A stretch of DNA of 64,000 nt from the NCBI RefSeq assembly GCF_963678635.1, contig NC_087063.1, positions 85,729,574 to 85,793,573 of the forward strand, read 5' to 3'. This DNA comes from Symsagittifera roscoffensis (Eukaryota; Xenacoelomorpha; Acoela; Convolutidae). A program made the translations under genes and the position numbers. Below are positions 23,213 through 33,650 of this stretch, piece by piece. The notes beneath the pieces were generated by a model that ran no database searches, was not told the origin of the DNA, and saw only the letters and a list, made by a program, of their open reading frames with translations. How positions within the stretch are numbered: position 1 is the stretch's first letter; each line of letters begins with the position of its first letter.

Positions 23213-23752
23213 TTGGAATCAGAAACAGGCGAAGAAACAAAGAAACCTGACATAGGGAGGGTAGTTGAGTCATATTTTAATTTACCAAACAAATATTCTA
23301 GTAGCATAATATTAACAGATAGTGATTTCATACTCACAAATAGAACATGTGCGATAGCAATCACAGCAGACATGAGTTTTAGGACAGCGTTTGCGGCAGA
23401 TTTTAAGAGAGAATATAGAAACAAAGAATTCCTTTGGAAGCAAAGACCAGGAGCAGGGGGCGTAGCAGCCTTGCCTCCGGCGGCGTCACAGATACCGGGA
23501 AAATACCTATGCTTCTTGGTGACAAGGGCGACGGAGAAGCGGCACGAGAACCCGGAAAACCTAGTCCTGTCCTTGACGAGGTTGAGAGACTTCCTTGTGG
23601 AAATGGAAGTGAAGGAGCTCTCGCTTCCAGTGTACGATCCAAACAGAGGACGACCGCATCCTCAGGAATTGTACGCGCTTTTACACGTAATCTTCTCTGA
23701 TACTAATATACAAGTATACTTACATCAGAACTATTACTTAAGTATAGGCTGA
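23213..23752 (+). CDS. pol: Macrodomain-like C-terminal domain of pol (copy P, unit 2)
   Basis: Identical translation to 20526-21065. This is the unit still followed by the complete spacer and the accessory remnant, so it marks the original 3' end of pol in copy P. Confidence 0.7.
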   Translation: MESETGEETKKPDIGRVVESYFNLPNKYSSSIILTDSDFILTNRTCAIAITADMSFRTAFAADFKREYRNKEFLWKQRPGAGGVAALPPAASQIPGKYLCFLVTRATEKRHENPENLVLSLTRLRDFLVEMEVKELSLPVYDPNRGRPHPQELYALLHVIFSDTNIQVYLHQNYYLSIG

Positions 23753-24138
23753 GTTAAGGTGACATGCAAGAGGGTGTTAGACCAAAACATGTAGTGTTTG
23801 ATATGTGTGTTGTGTTATGTTATGTGTTATGTTATTAAGATCTTGGGTAAGAAGGAGTTAGTGACCATGAACAACTGAATGAAGATCTTAGGAATAGATC
23901 CAAAGTTTGGACTGTCCAATCTTAGGTCGAATTCCAAAATTTTAGAGACCGATTGATTTTAATAAATTTTAGGATCAAAATCTTTTTATCTGACTGTTTT
24001 TAAAAAAAATTTAACAAAAAGTTAAGGTGAAACTGACAAATGTGATATTCGTGACCTCTTTTCTAGATCCTGATTGATCGTTTAATTACTCACTTGAGTC
24101 AAATCATTAAATCAAATCGAATCGAACCTGAAAAGAGT
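23753..24138 (+). promoter_or_regulatory. Conserved pol-accessory spacer, intron-like GT-AG unit at 23847-24066 (copy P)
   Basis: Noncoding AT-rich stretch between the pol stop and the accessory ATG (24139). It contains short ATAAC/GTTAT-type units, then CTTGG/GTAAGAAGG (donor-like, GT at 23847) and GACCTCTTTTCTAG (acceptor-like, AG ends 24066), spacing 220 bp. M has the same two sites 220 bp apart and L2 has them 216 or 254 bp apart. Splicing here would shorten the leader before the accessory start; a donor upstream of pol could also use this acceptor to make a subgenomic accessory mRNA. An inference from site conservation. Confidence 0.55.
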
Positions 24139-24310
24139 ATGGACAACTTCAACTTGGATGAATTGATGGACCTGGCAGAGGCATAAGTAGGACCGATGGT
24201 AGATGCGATCTATCGTCGGCTAATGGATCGAGACTGCGCTCTGGAGGAACCAGAGGTAACCGGAGAGCAGCTCTCCGAGCAGTTCTAAAAACACCGAAAA
24301 GAAACTTTTA
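24139..24310 (+). pseudogene. Accessory megaprotein N-terminus, mostly deleted (copy P)
   Basis: ATG at 24139 gives 'MDNFNLDELMDLAEA', then TAA, then 'VGPMVDAIYRRLMDRDCALEEPEV'. At about 24257 the sequence jumps to the C-terminal part of the N-terminal half ('CCGGAGAGCAGCTCTCCG'), a loss of about 4.7 kb including coiled coil, SGNH and AGIND regions. The TAA at codon 16 is shared with M but not with L2. The deletion puts the remaining C-terminal sequence out of frame. Confidence 0.78.
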
Positions 24311-27300
24311 ATGGAATCAAAAAGAAGAAGAAGAATATAAGGCACTGCCAGAGTACTTTTCTTCGGAACGTTGCCCGAAGAAGAGTGGGATTTTCATCAC
24401 AGAGACCACGAAAATAGGAGGGATGCAGAATGGACAGAGTAGCCTTCATGGAAGAGGTCTGGACAGTAGTTCAGAGCTACCGGACCCAGTCTATTTTGAA
24501 AATAAGTCTCAACAGACCACTAACTCGGGAAGTCCTTGAGAAACTCGACGAGTGTGAAGTGAGATTGAGCGCGTTACTGATTGACTCGGCCACTGAAGAA
24601 AGTGAGGCAAACTCTCCTATAAAGATGACACCGCAAGAAGACAAGGAAGAAGTAGTATATCTGTCAAGAACCCGAAAGGGAACGATGCGATCAAAGATGG
24701 TGATTAACAGGATTAATGAAAAGAAAATGAAACTTGGCAGCAAAGTGACATTGAGAAAAGCTGGAAAAACAAAGGTGGATTCCGAAATCTCGATAAAAGC
24801 TGTCAACTCAGCCAAAAGAAAACGTGTCGAAGAAGCCATGGACATGGAACATGGTGATGATCGATTGCCTGGCAGAGACAGGATGTTGACTGACATAGCG
24901 ATGGTGCCACCCCTTTTCATGGCAGGATTAAAATCAGCCAGTTACAAAATCAATAGGAGTGACAGCGCTGTGACTGGTTGAACGTTAGAAATGGAAATAC
25001 TCAGCCAATGTGGATAGAGTACATTAAAAGGTTTCAAAACGTCTCCTATTAATCATGGAAAGGGAAGCATCGTAGGACAGCTGGTCCCAGTGGAATATAA
25101 CCGACTGACAGTGTCGGAAACTGTATTGATTGATGAGCCCGACGATAGATACATGGAGATGTTGAAATTCGGCCAGAGGACACTTAATTGCTCTGGAATA
25201 CAAAAACGCTATGGAAGGTTGTTTGGAGACGATGATGCAATGCACCAACTTGAAGCAGAAGGCATACGGAACTCTGGTATTGTTTGAAACCCTGCGGAAA
25301 CGATCGCGAAGTTGGTGAGCCTACCATGGAGAGCAGTAGTGTTACGATACTTCGAAGAATAAAGGAGAACCACTCGGAAGATACACGCTCTGATAGCAAC
25401 ACCCTATGTGAGAACAGAGTTACAACTGAGGTTCGCTTGGCGCATGACTGGACTGACACGCGGGGAATATGATTCGGAAGAGAGAAAAGGATCGAAGGGA
25501 GAAAAGGTGTTCTTAATGACGAGTATGAGGGATCTGATAACCCAAGAAGGAGCAGCAGTAGCGTGCGCGAAGCGGAGAGATGCTCTCTGTTTCCTTCGAT
25601 TCATGATAGAACAAATATCACTGCCAGCCTTGAACACTTGTGTCAAGATGCTAAGAGGAGGTGATGAACGAGCGAAAGCCTTGCTCTTACTAGCATTTTT
25701 GGACATCCATCAGAGTAAGCCGATGCGAGTGAACATGAAGGAGCCTGTGGAGCTGAAACCGATGAAAAAGATTGACGAAATAAGGAGATTCTCTAAGAAG
25801 GAGATGAAGCTCACAAAAGAATCTATGGGAGCACTGCCGAAGTCCAGTGAATACTTTGGACCGATCAGGAAGAAGTCATAAGGTTACGTATCCGGAATCA
25901 TAGGGATGGCCTACAACCCTTTCATAAATGAAGACATACGCGATTGCTTCTTTGATTACGAGCAAGCAGTGTTACTAAGATTCTGGAAGTCAAGAATTGC
26001 AACGATAAGAAGCGCTGCTAATCAGCAGACCAACCTGGGACTAGTCTTGGCTGAAATTGTGAATGCACCTTCAGTGCCAAAATCTGACAACCGAGTGGAG
26101 TTCGGGTTGGGATTCTCGGACGAATTGCTAAAAACGAGTTTGATGGTGGTGTGGGAACTGATGAAACCATCATGGTGTCCGAGTCCTAACGCCGATTCGA
26201 TATTGCGTGCGACACAAGACGTGCAAAGAAAACTGAATTCAGACTGTAACTTGTAAGAGCAACTGAGAAGACAAAGTAGAGTTGCCTGGCTGGGGACCAA
26301 AGGAGTGGTTCAAACCTGGTAGCTGTCTGGCAGACGTCTGTGGACTGGAAAAAACACCTGTGGAGGTCTGGATTGCGTAAAGACCCTGGAGAAACAACAC
26401 AAGCAATCGATTGGGAACATTGTGAAGAAAGCAAAAACGGAAACGGAATTGATTGCAGATTGCCATGGAGGAACCGAGGTAAATCTAGTGACTGCACTAG
26501 GATTCTACAGAATGTTTGGTTCTTTTGAGTTACTTGTGAATCTAGAACAAAAGCACGAGATGGTCACGACCGTCAGTAGAGACGTGTTTCCGGGAGTTTT
26601 GCAAACCGAGCAGAACATTATTGGAAAGTGGAGAGAAGCGATCGAGGAGGAAATGAACGTTCGGCACAGTCAAACCTATCGTAGACTTACGGGAGCGAGA
26701 TAATTAGTGGGATCAACTTTAGTTCCAATGTGCAAGAGCAGATACCCAGCGCATTTCGTAGCGGTGGTTGTGAAAAGTACGAGGACCATCGTGGATCATG
26801 CCTTCTCAGTGCCAAAATGCGTGAGACTAGCGAGAATGTCAGAAAAATCTTAGGAGCTACTGTGCAAAATGTTTTCAGCAGTTCCAGAGAGAACCAAAGA
26901 GGAGTTGGAATTGATACTGGGAAAGAAGTTCATGGGATACTTGAGTGGGAACTTCAGTGACTTTGAAAGACAAAAGCAGAAAGGATCAACAGTCACGGAT
27001 TACAACGCAGTAGATGAGAATGATGAAGTCCACCGAGTGATGATGGAAGTGGAACAACTACTGGAAGCGTCGGGAAAGCGTAATTGAAGGAGCATCGTGT
27101 CAACAAATGATGAGTTCCCCTGCCATTGCTTGCTTATAACATGGTGGTTTTCCGGGCGTAGTAATCCGGTGTTGATCTGGGACTGTGGAGAGCTGCTCTC
27201 CACGGGTTCACAAGATTCGTCACAGCCCATAACGATAGTGATAGTGGGAGTTATGATGGCGATACGAGGGCTGCAAGCTCATGTAAGAGATCACAATAGA

Positions 27301-27866
27301 CAAGAAACGCCGACGAAAGAACAATTGCAGGAATTGGATTGTCTAAAAGATTTAGATCTTTTTGAGACAACGTGCAAAATCTTGAACATTCCGATAGAAG
27401 TGAAAAAGAGATGGACCAGAAGTCGACTGATGCCATGGTTCAGAGCCAAGATGACTGCATGGTTGTACGAGTATGCCAAGAAGCATATGTTGAAGCAGAG
27501 CAGAGTGTACAGTGCGTTTCAGCTGGACACTGGAGCAGGAGTTTTCAAGCGAGCTTTTATAACTCATGGGAATGCAGTAACCACCGCAGTGAAGAGAACT
27601 TCTAGGACAAGTGAAAGTGACGGAAGGGAAAAAGAAGAGATGATGAAGGAAGATTTGGAGAGAAATGTGACGTTGTGCCTCCACAGCAGCTTCTCCAGAA
27701 ACAGAGATTCTAATGTTGATCCTCTACCTTGTTGTAAACAAAGATTAAGGGAGCAGAAGTGTTGAAGGACTGCCTCCAACAGCATCAGGTTAGCTACCGA
27801 CGTATTGCAAGACACGGAGACTGAAAGTGCGGAGTCATTGTCGCGGGAGGAGGAGATGGAACATTG
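24311..27866 (+). pseudogene. Accessory megaprotein, C-terminal half (copy P, unit 1)
   Basis: Starts at the internal Met-Glu-Ser and runs to 'SLSREEEMEH' plus stop at 27866. This is the only place in the window where the natural C-terminus of the accessory protein follows a long upstream part. About ten stops or frameshifts interrupt it (e.g. 24339, 24981, 25019, 25360, 25880, 26256, 26703, 27087). Conserved blocks shared with M include 'YNPFINEDIRDCFFDYEQAVLLRFW', 'VEFGLGFSDELLKTSLM', 'ELIADCHGGTEVNLVTALGFY', 'KSTRTIVDHAFSVPKCVRL' and 'GYLSGNFSDFERQKQKG'. The last 220 residues are basic and helix-rich. No family recognised. Confidence 0.75.
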
Positions 27867-28052
27867 ACAAATACGCCGAATAACAAGATGCAAAAAGACA
27901 AATAGAAGAAAAATTAGAAGAATTTAGAAGTTCTAGAACTTCTGAACGACGAAGACAAAGAGTGAACAAAGAAAGAAATGGAGAAGCAACGAAAGAGAAA
28001 ACTTTAAAGCTCAGAATTGTTTTGTGTGTGAAAAAAACTCAAATGAGAAACA
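24881..28052 (+). repeat. Tandem duplication B, first unit (3,172 bp)
   Basis: Starts 'GGATGTTGACTGACATAG' just after ACA (24878-24880) and ends at the ACA of 28050-28052, so the join has a 3-bp microhomology. It covers most of the accessory C-terminal half and the start of the 3' noncoding region. Confidence 0.92.
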
Positions 28053-31038
28053 GGATGTTGACTGACATAGCGATGGTGCCACCCCTTTTCATGGCAGGAT
28101 TAAAATCAGCCAGTTACAAAATCAATAGGAGTGACAGCGCTGTGACTGGTTGAACGTTAGAAATGGAAATACTCAGCCAATGTGGATAGAGTACATTAAA
28201 AGGTTTCAAAACGTCTCCTATTAATCATGGAAAGGGAAGCATCGTAGGACAGCTGGTCCCAGTGGAATATAACCGACTGACAGTGTCGGAAACTGTATTG
28301 ATTGATGAGCCCGACGATAGATACATGGAGATGTTGAAATTCGGCCAGAGGACACTTAATTGCTCTGGAATACAAAAACGCTATGGAAGGTTGTTTGGAG
28401 ACGATGATGCAATGCACCAACTTGAAGCAGAAGGCATACGGAACTCTGGTATTGTTTGAAACCCTGCGGAAACGATCGCGAAGTTGGTGAGCCTACCATG
28501 GAGAGCAGAAGTGTTACGATACTTCGAAGAATAAAGGAGAACCACTCGGAAGATACACGCTCTGATAGCAACACCCTATGTGAGAACAGAGTTACAACTG
28601 AGGTTCGCTTGGCGCATGACTGGACTGACACGCGGGGAATATGATTCGGAAGAGAGAAAAGGATCGAAGGGAGAAAAGGTGTTCTTAATGACGAGTATGA
28701 GGGATCTGATAACCCAAGAAGGAGCAGCAGTAGCGTGCGCGAAGCGGAGAGACGCTCTCTGTTTCCTTCGATTCATGATAGAACAAATATCACTGCCAGC
28801 CTTGAACACTTGTGTCAAGATGCTAAGAGGAGGTGATGAACGAGCGAAAGCCTTGCTCTTACTAGCATTTTTGGACATCCATCAGAGTAAGCCGATGCGA
28901 GTGAACATGAAGGAGCCTGTGGAGCTGAAACCGATGAAAAAGATTGACGAAATAAGGAGATTCTCTAAGAAGGAGATGAAGCTCACAAAAGAATCTATGG
29001 GAGCACTGCCGAAGTCCAGTGAATACTTTGGACCGATCAGGAAGAAGTCATAAGGTTACGTATCCGGAATCATAGGGATGGCCTACAACCCTTTCATAAA
29101 TGAAGACATACGCGATTGCTTCTTTGATTACGAGCAAGCAGTGTTACTAAGATTCTGGAAGTCAAGAATTGCAACGATAAGAAGCGCTGCTAATCAGCAG
29201 ACCAACCTGGGACTAGTCTTGGCTGAAATTGTGAATGCACCTTCAGTGCCAAAATCTGACAACCGAGTGGAGTTCGGGTTGGGATTCTCGGACGAATTGC
29301 TAAAAACGAGTTTGATGGTGGTGTGGGAACTGATGAAACCATCATGGTGTCCGAGTCCTAACGCCGATTCGATATTGCGTGCGACACAAGACGTGCAAAG
29401 AAAACTGAATTCAGACTGTAACTTGTAAGAGCAACTGAGAAGACAAAGTAGAGTTGCCTGGCTGGGGACCAAAGGAGTGGTTCAAACCTGGTAGCTGTCT
29501 GGCAGACGTCTGTGGACTGGAAAAAACACCTGTGGAGGTCTGGATTGCGTAAAGACCCTGGAGAAACAACACAAGCAATCGATTGGGAACATTGTGAAGA
29601 AAGCAAAAACGGAAACGGAATTGATTGCAGATTGCCATGGAGGAACCGAGGTAAATCTAGTGACTGCACTAGGATTCTACAGAATGTTTGGTTCTTTTGA
29701 GTTACTTGTGAATCTAGAACAAAAGCACGAGATGGTCACGACCGTCAGTAGAGACGTGTTTCCGGGAGTTTTGCAAACCGAGCAGAACATTATTGGAAAG
29801 TGGAGAGAAGCGATCGAGGAGGAAATGAACGTTCGGCACAGTCAAACCTATCGTAGACTTACGGGAGCGAGATAATTAGTGGGATCAACTTTAGTTCCAA
29901 TGTGCAAGAGCAGATACCCAGCGCATTTCGTAGCGGTGGTTGTGAAAAGTACGAGGACCATCGTGGATCATGCCTTCTCAGTGCCAAAATGCGTGAGACT
30001 AGCGAGAATGTCAGAAAAATCTTAGGAGCTACTGTGCAAAATGTTTTCAGCAGTTCCAGAGAGAACCAAAGAGGAGTTGGAATTGATACTGGGAAAGAAG
30101 TTCATGGGATACTTGAGTGGGAACTTCAGTGACTTTGAAAGACAAAAGCAGAAAGGATCAACAGTCACGGATTACAACGCAGTAGATGAGAATGATGAAG
30201 TCCACCGAGTGATGATGGAAGTGGAACAACTACTGGAAGCGTCGGGAAAGCGTAATTGAAGGAGCATCGTGTCAACAAATGATGAGTTCCCCTGCCATTG
30301 CTTGCTTATAACATGGTGGTTTTCCGGGCGTAGTAATCCGGTGTTGATCTGGGACTGTGGAGAGCTGCTCTCCACGGGTTCACAAGATTCGTCACAGCCC
30401 ATAACGATAGTGATAGTGGGAGTTATGATGGCGATACGAGGGCTGCAAGCTCATGTAAGAGATCACAATAGACAAGAAACGCCGACGAAAGAACAATTGC
30501 AGGAATTGGATTGTCTAAAAGATTTAGATCTTTTTGAGACAACGTGCAAAATCTTGAACATTCCGATAGAAGTGAAAAAGAGATGGACCAGAAGTCGACT
30601 GATGCCATGGTTCAGAGCCAAGATGACTGCATGGTTGTACGAGTATGCCAAGAAGCATATGTTGAAGCAGAGCAGAGTGTACAGTGCGTTTCAGCTGGAC
30701 ACTGGAGCAGGAGTTTTCAAGCGAGCTTTTATAACTCATGGGAATGCAGTAACCACCGCAGTGAAGAGAACTTCTAGGACAAGTGAAAGTGACGGAAGGG
30801 AAAAAGAAGAGATGATGAAGGAAGATTTGGAGAGAAATGTGACGTTGTGCCTCCACAGCAGCTTCTCCAGAAACAGAGATTCTAATGTTGATCCTCTACC
30901 TTGTTGTAAACAAAGATTAAGGGAGCAGAAGTGTTGAAGGACTGCCTCCAACAGCATCAGGTTAGCTACCGACGTATTGCAAGACACGGAGACTGAAAGT
31001 GCGGAGTCATTGTCGCGGGAGGAGGAGATGGAACATTG
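28053..31038 (+). pseudogene. Accessory megaprotein, C-terminal half (copy P, unit 2)
   Basis: Repeat of 24881-27866 with the same stops and frameshifts. Ends at the same 'REEEMEH' stop. Lacks the first part (Met-Glu-Ser to 'RLPGRDR'). Confidence 0.75.
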
Positions 31039-31224
31039 ACAAATACGCCGAATAACAAGATGCAAAAAGACAAATAGAAGAAAAATTAGAAGAATTTAGA
31101 AGTTCTAGAACTTCTGAACGACGAAGACAAAGAGTGAACAAAGAAAGAAATGGAGAAGCAACGAAAGAGAAAACTTTAAAGCTCAGAATTGTTTTGTGTG
31201 TGAAAAAAACTCAAATGAGAAACA
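28053..31224 (+). repeat. Tandem duplication B, second unit (3,172 bp)
   Basis: Matches the first unit with two differences that I can see: the base making 'MESSSV' versus 'MESRSV' (25338/28510), and a silent change at 25581/28753. Two differences in about 3.2 kb imply a very recent event or allelic/assembly duplication. Confidence 0.92.
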
Positions 31225-32436
31225 AAGCAACTAAGTTTGCTATTGAAACTGAAGAGAAAATAGTTAGAAGAGTTTTGAATATTAAAGAATTTGTTGCACT
31301 TATAAATTTGCATTATGATTTTAGTTAGTAGCTTTAGAGACACTTACTATTTATTTAGAGAGGTTTGAGTGGAGTGTATATTAAATTATTCCAGCCTGCA
31401 TGATTATTTTTAATCAACTAAGAAGACTGATCAGTTTGTGGTGACATGAAAGGCTTGGGTAATCTCTTGAAGAGAAAGATTTTTTCATTGTTCCTTCTAA
31501 CCACCTAGTCCCTTAGTTTTAATATTCAAGACAGGTAACAACTAAATTTCCGAAGGGAAAAAGCATAGTAGGATAATACTAGTTTGTTGGTTGCTAGGAC
31601 TGTCCTGCGTCCCAACACTTTTTCAACCTAGGAGAAAAAATTTTAAATCGGGACATAGACGTTGGAAGTCAGAAGAAAATTTTTATCTGAAGTTACATCC
31701 TCGAAAGTGCAGATTAGTGAAAGTACTTGGAAGGCTATAAAAGTGTAGTATGATGCCATTTGTATTTTGCAGCGAGTCGATATGACGTTGATAAAAGTGA
31801 TTTCAAGCAATTTGTAAATTCTGTTCGATGGCACTGTACCATTTTGACGAAGACTACGAGACTCAATGAAGACATTGACCGGGCTGTCCGGGGAGTATTA
31901 GACATTCGAACAGAATGGACAAAATGCAATTTAGTATTCGAATTTTTATCGGAACATCTGACCGAGAGAATTAATGGTTTTTACGGATTAGTGACGCTAA
32001 CTGAACGATCAGACAAATCGGGAAGGGTTAGTTTTGACTAACATGCTAATTATTGAAAATTCGATTTGGACGTGAACGACACGTAAGCTTTCAATATTTC
32101 GCACCAACTGAAACTGCGAAAATAGAGCGGGAGAATTCTCAGTGACCACAACAACGGGAAAACGACAGCACATTGATATTGTGATTAGAAAAGGGCAGAA
32201 ACCATTCAAAGTTGTAAGGATTGTGACGCTACAATCGTTACAAAGCAATTGACGAGAACCAGGAAGCGTGTTGGGACGACGTGTCCAGCCTTCCGAGAAA
32301 AAATAAGAGCGTTATTTGTCCGGATTCCAGAATCCGGAAGGGTCTCGGGAGAGAACTGAAACATTGTTTTAACAAATTTTTAGCTTCCTGAAAATGTACT
32401 GAATTGAATTAACAACAACCAAATTCGTTTTCAGAT
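31225..32436 (+). repeat. 3' noncoding region and LTR-type sequence of copy P
   Basis: No gene seen. Aligns with R 62160-61151 and in part with M 36415-35756 (e.g. the 'GACATTGACCGG...GTCCGGGGAGTA' block at 31870-31897). A purine-rich tract GAAGGGAAAAAG (31552-31563), also present in R, may be the polypurine tract. If so the LTR starts within some tens of bases after it. It ends at the PLE junction. Contains one TCCGGATT-type motif cluster near 32318-32345. Confidence 0.65.
31552..31563 (+). promoter_or_regulatory. Candidate polypurine tract (copy P)
   Basis: GAAGGGAAAAAG, conserved in R on the minus strand (62041-62030), lies about 510-690 bp after the accessory stops and shortly before sequence that behaves as LTR. 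A polypurine tract primes plus-strand DNA synthesis. The exact LTR edge is not established because no copy has two intact LTRs here. Confidence 0.35.
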
Positions 32437-32760
32437 CATGAGAAGCTAGGAGTTGAGGGAAAGGGTTGATCCATCGTCGATGGAGATGATGATTCTTATC
32501 TACTGAACAAAAACCATCGTAATATAATAAATAAGTAGTAGCCCTGTTTTTAGGAGTGACCTCTTGGTCTGGGGATAATGAGACCCAGCCATGAGCTCAC
32601 TACTTTTACATATTAATAAGTGAATTAGAGCGTTCTGATCGTAGCCGGAAACAGTAACGTTTTTTTTTGTCGACCCGATGTTAGCAAGACCACCAAAAGA
32701 ACTGGCTTTGGTAGTGAGAGTGGTAAGTTGAAGTTTATTTGGAAGATAATTGACCACAAA

Positions 32761-32871
32761 TTCAGCAACATTAAGTTATTTTCATTAGAGGCGCTGCACA
32801 TTAGGAAAAAGAGACCGACAATTATCACGCGCGACGAGTTTAGAAGTAGGGAGCTGACACTGAGGCTATAG
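32761..32871 (+). pseudogene. PLE ORF, C-terminal end only (PLE-P)
   Basis: 36 codons reading 'LEALHIRKKRPTIITRDEFR' and 'SRELTL' before a TAG, matching the last residues of the PLE-M protein ('LESIHFRKRKPGLNTRDGFR'). This is the region after the GIY-YIG domain, where PLE proteins typically end in an 'E...I...PxLN' segment. Confidence 0.75.
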
Positions 32872-33150
32872 TTCCAGAATCGATAAATTATGGCGAAAAC
32901 CATAAATATTGAAGTAAGTTACATGTTAGCATGAAATTAGCGACAAAACGAAATCGTAAAAACGAAAAAGGTGAAAACTATAAGAAATCTGTGACTAATT
33001 GAATAAAATTGTTACATAATAGTTGATAAATATTTTTGGTAATAATTTTGAAGTTGTGTTTGGTTAAATTTTTTTTTAGTTTTGAGAAGAAGTGTATGAC
33101 ACTTTTCAAGATCTTTGATCATTTTGTACAGATAGTTTAGATTTTCAAAA

Positions 33151-33180
33151 CCTGAAGATGCACAAAAATGCGAAAACGTT
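33151..33180 (+). ncRNA. Hammerhead-ribozyme-like core of PLE-P
   Basis: CTGAAGA, a possible short stem (GCA...TGC), then GAAAACG. This resembles the CUGANGA...GAAA catalytic core of type I hammerheads that are known in PLE terminal repeats. There is one unpaired U between CTGAAGA and the stem, so folding is not assured. The cleavage site and stems I and III were not resolved. Confidence 0.4.
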
Positions 33181-33380
33181 TGATTGAATCTGCAGTTTTA
33201 ACGCTTTCTTAAAAACAATAGTAATATAAAAAATAAGTAGTAGCCCTGTTTTTAGGAGGAACCTTGTGGTCTGGGGATACAGAGCCAGCCATGAGCTCAC
33301 TATTTTTTCGCGTAACTAAGCTATTTGCGCTGTTTGGTCGATAGCCTTTAAGAATTTTTTGCTAAAAAGTAAATTTCGAA

Positions 33381-33408
33381 CGTTTTCGCAACTATGTGCA
33401 TCGTCAGG
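33381..33408 (-). ncRNA. Hammerhead-ribozyme-like core of PLE-M
   Basis: On the minus strand: CCTGACGATGCAC, a loop, TGCGAAAACG. It has the same layout as 33151-33180, with the variable N7 position changed (A to C) while the flanks are conserved, as expected for the core of a hammerhead. Same caveats. Confidence 0.4.
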
Positions 33409-33650
33409 ATTTTTACAATAAACTAATCTAAATGACAAAAAAACAACAATTTACATACAATTTGGTTTTAAATCATCATGTTAGAAAATAAGCCAATCAC
33501 AGTTGACCTCTAAATTACTAATAAAATTAAAACACTTTTAACCTGTAAAATTAATTAAACATTTAAAAATTAATTTGTCTGGAAGATTCTGAGTCATAAT
33601 TTTGATTTAGACATGTGCGTTTTAAATAAAAAACCAAAAATATTTTGGGA

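Larger units (their letters stand above)
21135..23821 (+). repeat. Tandem duplication A, second unit (2,687 bp)
   Basis: I see no difference from the first unit in the open frames compared. The junction at 21134/21135 shows no obvious microhomology. The second unit runs on into intact spacer (23822 onward), while the first is cut within the spacer. The near-identity means either a very recent duplication or an assembly artefact. Confidence 0.92.
13429..32436 (+). mobile_element. Copy P of the giant Ty3/Gypsy-like retrotransposon, 5'-truncated
   Basis: Plus-strand order: late gag (13429-14988), protease, reverse transcriptase with broken RNase H, linker, integrase plus tail in two tandem copies (18448-21134, 21135-23821), spacer, accessory remnant with a large deletion, accessory 3' half in two tandem copies (24881-28052, 28053-31224), then 3' UTR/LTR-type sequence to the inserted PLE at about 32437. 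There is no 5' LTR: the copy begins inside gag ORF2 at the junction with L. Numerous stops make it inactive. Confidence 0.82.
32437..33330 (+). mobile_element. Penelope-like element, internally deleted (PLE-P)
   Basis: Plus-strand PLE: 5' terminal-repeat segment (about 32437-32735, including 'GTAGTAGCCCTGTTTTTAGG' and 'AGCCATGAGCTCACTA'), then the very end of the ORF (32761-32871), a 3' UTR, a hammerhead-like core (33151-33180), and a partial second terminal-repeat segment with the same two signature strings (33230-33305). The body with RT and most of the endonuclease is missing. It lies tail to tail with PLE-M. Confidence 0.78.
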
